In this document: in pieces, positions 6,918-9,246 of the stretch
How positions within the stretch are numbered: the first letter of the stretch is position 1
How the letters are laid out: each line of letters opens with the position of its first letter
DNA from: Candidatus Aenigmarchaeota archaeon ex4484_52
GTDB taxonomy: Archaea > EX4484-52
NCBI GenBank assembly: GCA_002254415.1
Contig: NJDR01000017.1
Location: forward strand, 1-9,246
Length of the DNA: 9,246 nucleotides
Reading direction: 5' to 3'
The notes under the pieces: model-generated
The model's database searches: none
What the model saw: only the letters and a program-made list of their open reading frames with translations
What the model was told of the DNA's origin: nothing
Position numbers and translations under genes: made by a program

Positions 6918-7302
6918 ATGAATTTTGGAATGTGGTTTTTTATGTAGCTCTTTATGGTGCAATAATATCTGCATCAAATTCTTTTACAAATATACCTTAT
7001 TTTGGCTATATTATATTAATTTTGAGTTTAATTATTATTCAACCATTTGACACTATTTTCTTTACAGATATTTATTTTAACATTCAAAAAAAGTATTTAA
7101 AAGACAAAGAGATACTTTATCAAAATCGTCAAACCCAAATAAATATATCCCGCCAACAAGAAATGAATCTCTCTTAGATTAGATTAGAACTTTAGAATCA
7201 GAAGATTATAATGAAATGCAAATAAAACGATTGTTGTCAAATAAAGGATATGATGATGCAACAATAAATTTTTATTTGGAAAGAGTAAGAATTGTGCAAT
7301 AA
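6918..7302 (+). pseudogene. Broken membrane-protein gene
   Basis: A coding-like stretch is split over three frames. A possible ATG at 6918, downstream of TTTATAAA (6893-6900), reads MNFGMWFFM and stops. The next frame, open from about 6903, encodes two adjacent hydrophobic segments (VVFYVALYGAIISA, then YFGYIILILSLIIIQPF) ending FFTDIYFNIQKKYLK. Past about 7100 the sensible frame changes again: KYIPPTRNESLLD, a TAG at 7180, then LESEDYNEMQIKRLLSNKGY and the following residues to LERVRIVQ and TAA at 7300. The charged tail looks like real protein. A triple TTAGA repeat (7174-7188) surrounds the TAG. The pieces suggest a small two-span membrane protein with a helical tail that has been inactivated; the family is not recognised. 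Sequencing error is an alternative. Confidence 0.5.
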
Positions 7303-7372
7303 GATAGAAATGATAATGCATTTTTAATTTAAACAAGAAATATTTAATTGTGCGTTGAGTTATTCATTCAAT

Positions 7373-7380
7373 TTTATATA
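7373..7380 (+). promoter_or_regulatory. Consensus TATA box without a gene behind it
   Basis: TTTATATA matches the archaeal TATA consensus exactly. The expected transcript start, near 7400, has no open reading frame behind it but does precede three inverted repeats, so it could drive a non-coding RNA. Confidence 0.3.
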
Positions 7381-7391
7381 CTTTAATTAAA

Positions 7392-7443
7392 TAAGAAGAA
7401 TCTAAAAATTATACAGAATTATTCTGTGAATATTTTCTTCTTA
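7392..7443. repeat. Nested inverted repeat 1
   Basis: The outer 9-bp arms TAAGAAGAA (7392-7400) and TTCTTCTTA (7435-7443) are perfectly complementary. Between them lies a second perfect dyad, ACAGAAT-T-ATTCTGT (7413-7427). Both contain G/C pairs, so they are less easily explained by AT-richness. Function is unknown: RNA stem, protein-binding site or end of a degraded element. Confidence 0.6.
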
Positions 7444-7454
7444 CTTAAAAAAAG

Positions 7455-7478
7455 TATTTTCTATAAAAATAGAATATA
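7455..7478. repeat. Inverted repeat 2
   Basis: The arms TATTTTCTAT and ATAGAATATA pair over ten positions with one T/T mismatch around an AAAA loop. It sits 11 bp after repeat 1 and 12 bp before repeat 3. Confidence 0.45.
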
Positions 7479-7490
7479 AGAGGTGATGCT

Positions 7491-7540
7491 TTGTGTTGGT
7501 CATTAATATTACACCAGAATATTAAATCATTCCAACATAA
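7491..7540. repeat. Inverted repeat 3, long hairpin
   Basis: The outer arms TTGTGTTGG (7491-7499) and CCAACATAA (7532-7540) pair with one G-U. The inner arms TTAATATT (7503-7510) and AATATTAA (7518-7525) pair perfectly around a 7-nt loop, ACACCAG. A small 3/6-nt internal loop separates the two helices. On the plus strand a T7 run (7545-7551) follows, like a terminator. The minus-strand 40-residue gene ends inside this hairpin, so it may also serve as that gene's 3' end. Confidence 0.6.
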
Positions 7541-7644
7541 CTAATTTTTTTAAATCCTGTAATAAAAGTAGGTATTGAACATAATCTTACCACTAACCAA
7601 TATGCTTTTGTCCAAGCTATATACATTGCTTTTTCAAATTCCAT
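7522..7644 (-). CDS. Small hypothetical protein (40 aa)
   Basis: An ATG-to-TAA frame encodes 40 residues, starting MEFEKAMYIAWTKAYW and ending FKKISYVGMI, with a moderately hydrophobic, aromatic-rich middle (LVVRLCSIPTFITG) flanked by basic residues. Its composition is protein-like, and an ACATATATAAT box (TATATA 7667-7672) lies about 25 nt upstream, matching the leaderless promoters elsewhere in the window. I do not recognise it. Reading continues for 27 codons in the same frame after the TAA, so it might be the surviving N-terminus of a longer gene. Its end lies within inverted repeat 3. Confidence 0.45.
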   Translation of the reverse strand: MEFEKAMYIAWTKAYWLVVRLCSIPTFITGFKKISYVGMI

Positions 7645-7666
7645 ATTATTTTTATAAATATCAAAT

Positions 7667-7672
7667 TATATA
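7667..7672 (-). promoter_or_regulatory. TATA box of the 40-residue gene
   Basis: TATATA on the minus strand is centred about 25 nt before the ATG at 7644, the spacing shared by psmA and the arsR-like gene. A leaderless start is predicted. Confidence 0.4.
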
Positions 7673-7730
7673 TGTTTATATTATTTATATAGTTTTGTAT
7701 GATTAACAATATATGTTTTTTAAGATAACT

Positions 7731-7738
7731 TTATAAAA
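7731..7738 (+). promoter_or_regulatory. TATA box of the arsR-like operon
   Basis: TTATAAAA, preceded by AAGATAACT, is centred 24-25 nt before the ATG at 7759 and predicts a leaderless mRNA. The operator palindrome lies directly between this box and the start. Confidence 0.6.
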
Positions 7739-7740
7739 TT

Positions 7741-7760
7741 ATATGAATTATTATTCATAT
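7741..7760. promoter_or_regulatory. Perfect 8-4-8 palindrome, likely ArsR operator
   Basis: ATATGAAT (7741-7748) and ATTCATAT (7753-7760) are exact reverse complements around TATT. The half-sites resemble the ATATGAA...TTCATAT imperfect 12-2-12 operators of ArsR/SmtB metal sensors. It begins 3 bp after the TATA box and covers the predicted transcript start and first bases of the ATG, so a bound repressor would block RNA polymerase. Binding by the protein encoded just downstream is inference. Confidence 0.65.
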
Positions 7761-8067
7761 GAAATATAAATCATATAATAATTTTTTTAATAATTTTTCA
7801 AACAAAACAAGATTTAATATTATTTTGGCATTATGGGAAGAATGCCTGAGTGCAGGAGATATTGCAAAAAAACTACAAGAAGAGCAAAGTAAAATATCTC
7901 ACAACCTGCAAAAATTAACTAAATGCAATATTTTAAATGTCAGGAAAAAAGGCAAGCAAAGAATATATTGCCTGAATAAACAGACAGTTATTCCGATTTT
8001 GGAGTTGGCAAAAAAGCATGTTGAAAAATATTGTCTTGATGGGTGTAAAAATGAAAACGCAAAATAA
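7759..8067 (+). CDS. ArsR-family winged-helix regulator
   Basis: The 102-residue protein is a DNA-binding repressor of the ArsR/SmtB type. An N-terminal helix (FFNNFSNKTRFNIILAL) leads into the helix-turn-helix: SAGDIAKKLQ followed by recognition helix EQSKISHNLQKL (about 42-53), then wing residues VRKKGKQRIYCLN. The tail HVEKYCLDGC places His87, Cys92 and Cys96 close together, and Cys29 lies just before the HTH, so metal or thiol sensing is plausible; the exact ligand set of known sensors is not copied. It heads a four-gene operon, overlapping the DUF1858 gene by 17 bp, and a palindrome at its own start points to autoregulation. In the apo form ArsR proteins usually repress and are released by ligand. 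Confidence 0.88.
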   Translation: MKYKSYNNFFNNFSNKTRFNIILALWEECLSAGDIAKKLQEEQSKISHNLQKLTKCNILNVRKKGKQRIYCLNKQTVIPILELAKKHVEKYCLDGCKNENAK

Positions 8068-8266
8068 AATTACAAAAAATACGACTTTGGCTGAAATTTT
8101 AGAATATCCAAAAGCAAGTGAAATTTTATCAAAATTTAATTTCCCTTGCCTGACTTGTCCAATGGCTGCTTTGGAAATAAGCACGCTAAAAATCGGCGTA
8201 GTGGCAGAAAAATACAATATTGATTTAGATGCCTGTTTGGAAGAATTAAACAAAATAATTGAGTGA
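8051..8266 (+). CDS. DUF1858 redox-disulfide domain protein
   Basis: The 71-residue protein matches the DUF1858 / hybrid-cluster-protein-associated disulfide family: ITKNTTLAEILEYPKASEILSKFNF, then the CxxC pair Cys33-Cys36 in PCLTCPMAALE, and the closing helix IDLDACLEELNKII. The two cysteines are thought to form a reversible disulfide; the family is soluble and its partner here is unknown. The ATG at 8018 would add residues with no family match and overlap the regulator by 50 bp; ATG 8051, with GGGTG six bases upstream, is taken instead, leaving a 17-bp overlap. It lies between the regulator and the CPVC membrane protein. Confidence 0.87.
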   Translation: MKTQNKITKNTTLAEILEYPKASEILSKFNFPCLTCPMAALEISTLKIGVVAEKYNIDLDACLEELNKIIE

Positions 8267-8268
8267 TT

Positions 8269-8712
8269 ATGGTCTGTCCTGTTTGTAGTATTGCTGTTGG
8301 TGCAGGAGTTGGCCTGTCGCAATGCCTCGGCATTGATGATACAATATCAGGAATTTGGATTGGTGCATTAATTATTTCTTCTGCACTTTGGTTTATTTTC
8401 TGGCTGGAAAAAAGGAAAATAAAATTTAAATTTTACAAAACAATTATTTTTATTTTATTTTATCTTGTATTTGTTTTGCCATTATATTGGATGGATTTTA
8501 TTGGCAATTCGTGCAATATTCTTTTTGGTTTAAATAAATTATTGCTTGGCATTTTTTTTGGCAGTGTTGTTTTTTATATTAGTGTTTTATTTAGCAACTA
8601 CCTAAAAAAGAAAAACAACAACAAAGTTTATTTTGCTTATCAAAAAGTCATTATTCCAATTTTATTTTTAATTGCCGCAAGCATAGTTTTTTATTTTATT
8701 GTGAGGTGTTAA
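8269..8712 (+). CDS. Four-span membrane protein with N-terminal CPVC
   Basis: The 147-residue protein starts MVCPVCSIAVGAGVGLSQ, with Cys3 and Cys6 in a CxxC, then GIDDTISGIWIGALI. Hydrophobic segments at about 27-46, 58-76, 87-109 and 126-144 suggest four membrane helices; further Cys are at 19, 82 and 147 (the last residue). I recall similar CP(V/I)C-AVGAGVGLS proteins of unknown function in archaea and candidate-phyla bacteria, but this is memory, not a search. The cysteines suit thiol exchange with the neighbouring DUF1858 protein or metal binding; transport is another option. A GTG at 8263 also opens the frame; ATG 8269 is preferred, 2 bp after the DUF1858 stop. Confidence 0.8.
   Translation: MVCPVCSIAVGAGVGLSQCLGIDDTISGIWIGALIISSALWFIFWLEKRKIKFKFYKTIIFILFYLVFVLPLYWMDFIGNSCNILFGLNKLLLGIFFGSVVFYISVLFSNYLKKKNNNKVYFAYQKVIIPILFLIAASIVFYFIVRC
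8703..8708 (+). promoter_or_regulatory. Ribosome binding site for the 8717 gene
   Basis: GAGGTG, complementary to the archaeal 16S rRNA 3' end, lies 8 nt before the ATG at 8717 and inside the last codons of the membrane-protein gene. Confidence 0.65.
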
Positions 8713-8716
8713 AATT

Positions 8717-9244
8717 ATGAAACAAGAACAAAAAATAAATCAATTACTAAACAAAGTAGAAAAATTTTCAAAAGAGCATAAAATAGATTTGTCTTCTGAT
8801 GAGGATTTGAGCATTGCTATTATGAATTTAATCAGCATAGAGGAACATCTTTTTTTTACTGCTTCAAAAACAAAAAAAGACAAATATTTTGATATCTTAA
8901 ATGAAATAAGAGAAATAAGAAAAGAACTGCTAAAAAAAATAATTAAGGACTATGAAGGCGAGGTTTGGTGTATTTCTAAACACTTATTAGCATCTTCAAT
9001 GCGACTGATGGAAGTAGGAACAAAGGAACTTAACAAAGGCAATAAAAAACAAGCAAAAGATTTATTTTCAAAGGCATATGATTTATATTCTTTATTTTGG
9101 GGTTTGAATTTAAAATTAGTTGATGTTGGAGGAGTTAAAAAAATTGATGAAAAAGCATTAAATATCCGCGACAAAGATAAAAATTCAATATTTGCCAAAC
9201 TTGGCAAAATTGTTCAAAAAGCACTTGATTGCTGCAAGGAGTAA
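8717..9244 (+). CDS. Conserved-looking all-helical protein
   Basis: This 175-residue protein is predicted to be soluble and almost entirely helical. Notable stretches are LSIAIMNLISIEEHLFFTAS (Glu42, Glu43, His44), EGEVWCISKHLLASSMRLME (Glu80, Glu82, Cys85, His89, Glu99) and LFSKAYDLYSLFWGLNLKL; it ends with a Cys pair at 172-173. The acidic and His residues on facing helices could bind metal, as in ferritin-like or hemerythrin-like bundles, but no known signature is complete. I recall similar proteins of unknown function in candidate-phyla bacteria. It starts 4 bp after the membrane-protein stop with a clear GAGGTG site, so it belongs to the arsR-like operon. AAGGAG at its very end may be the ribosome binding site of a following gene beyond the window. 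Confidence 0.82.
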   Translation: MKQEQKINQLLNKVEKFSKEHKIDLSSDEDLSIAIMNLISIEEHLFFTASKTKKDKYFDILNEIREIRKELLKKIIKDYEGEVWCISKHLLASSMRLMEVGTKELNKGNKKQAKDLFSKAYDLYSLFWGLNLKLVDVGGVKKIDEKALNIRDKDKNSIFAKLGKIVQKALDCCKE

Positions 9245-9246
9245 AA

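Larger units (their letters stand above)
7402..7551 (+). ncRNA. Candidate structured non-coding RNA
   Basis: This is an inference from layout: a consensus TATA box at 7373-7380, a predicted start near 7402, inverted repeats along the stretch, and a hairpin followed by T7. No open frame runs through it. It does not match features I know of tRNA, RNase P RNA, SRP RNA or 5S RNA. The predicted start falls inside repeat 1, which weakens the model for that hairpin. Confidence 0.2.

Noticed and set aside
7303..7551. Insertion sequence or CRISPR array
   Set aside because: The inverted repeats differ from one another, no direct repeats with spacers occur, and there is no transposase fragment or target-site duplication that I can see.
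7480..7560. Box C/D guide RNA around GTGATGC
   Set aside because: The GTGATG resembles box C, but no CTGA box D or inner C'/D' pair follows at a suitable distance.
7933..8333. Antisense frames opposite the regulator and DUF1858 genes
   Set aside because: They are shadows: both plus-strand genes have clear family motifs, and the antisense products show no domain or promoter.

Overview
The window comes from a very AT-rich archaeal genome, most likely a small-genome DPANN lineage (Woesearchaeota/Pacearchaeota-like). The domain is set by a proteasome alpha subunit, the zinc-ribbon ribosomal protein S27ae, a long SlyD-like FKBP with a C-terminal extension, and TATA-type promoters. The DPANN placement rests on base composition, tight packing and protein style, and is inference.

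Layout. Positions 113-1436 (+) hold an unrecognised membrane-anchored protein and a HAD-family phosphatase. They converge on, and overlap by 51 bp, a minus-strand operon at 1386-4224: MoxR AAA+ ATPase, DUF58 protein, BatA-like VWA protein. Upstream of moxR lies a decayed reading frame (about 4221-4535). A second minus-strand operon (4557-6050) encodes FKBP, nucleoside diphosphate kinase, S27ae and a 45-residue single-span membrane protein that was found by eye and overlaps the S27ae 3' end. Divergent from it is psmA (6121-6810), 70 bp away.

Positions 6811-7740 are a degraded, mostly non-coding stretch. It holds a broken membrane-protein gene (6918-7302), three successive inverted repeats (7392-7540) behind a consensus TATA box, which may form a structured RNA, and a 40-residue minus-strand gene (7522-7644).

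Positions 7741-9244 are a compact four-gene plus-strand operon: an ArsR-type regulator with a C-terminal His/Cys cluster, a DUF1858 CxxC protein, a four-span membrane protein opening with CPVC, and an all-helical cytosolic protein with conserved-looking Glu/His/Cys positions. A perfect 8-4-8 palindrome lies between the TATA box and the arsR start codon. This looks like a self-regulated metal or thiol-redox module and is the most interesting part of the window.

Expression logic. Genes that open a transcription unit (gene at 113, moxR, FKBP, psmA, arsR, the 40-residue gene) have a TATA-like box centred about 25 nt from the ATG, which predicts leaderless mRNAs. Several internal genes instead have GAGG/GGTGA-type ribosome binding sites. 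MoxR-DUF58-VWA probably act together at the membrane in complex maturation; FKBP, NDK, S27ae and PsmA are housekeeping protein-synthesis and protein-quality functions.
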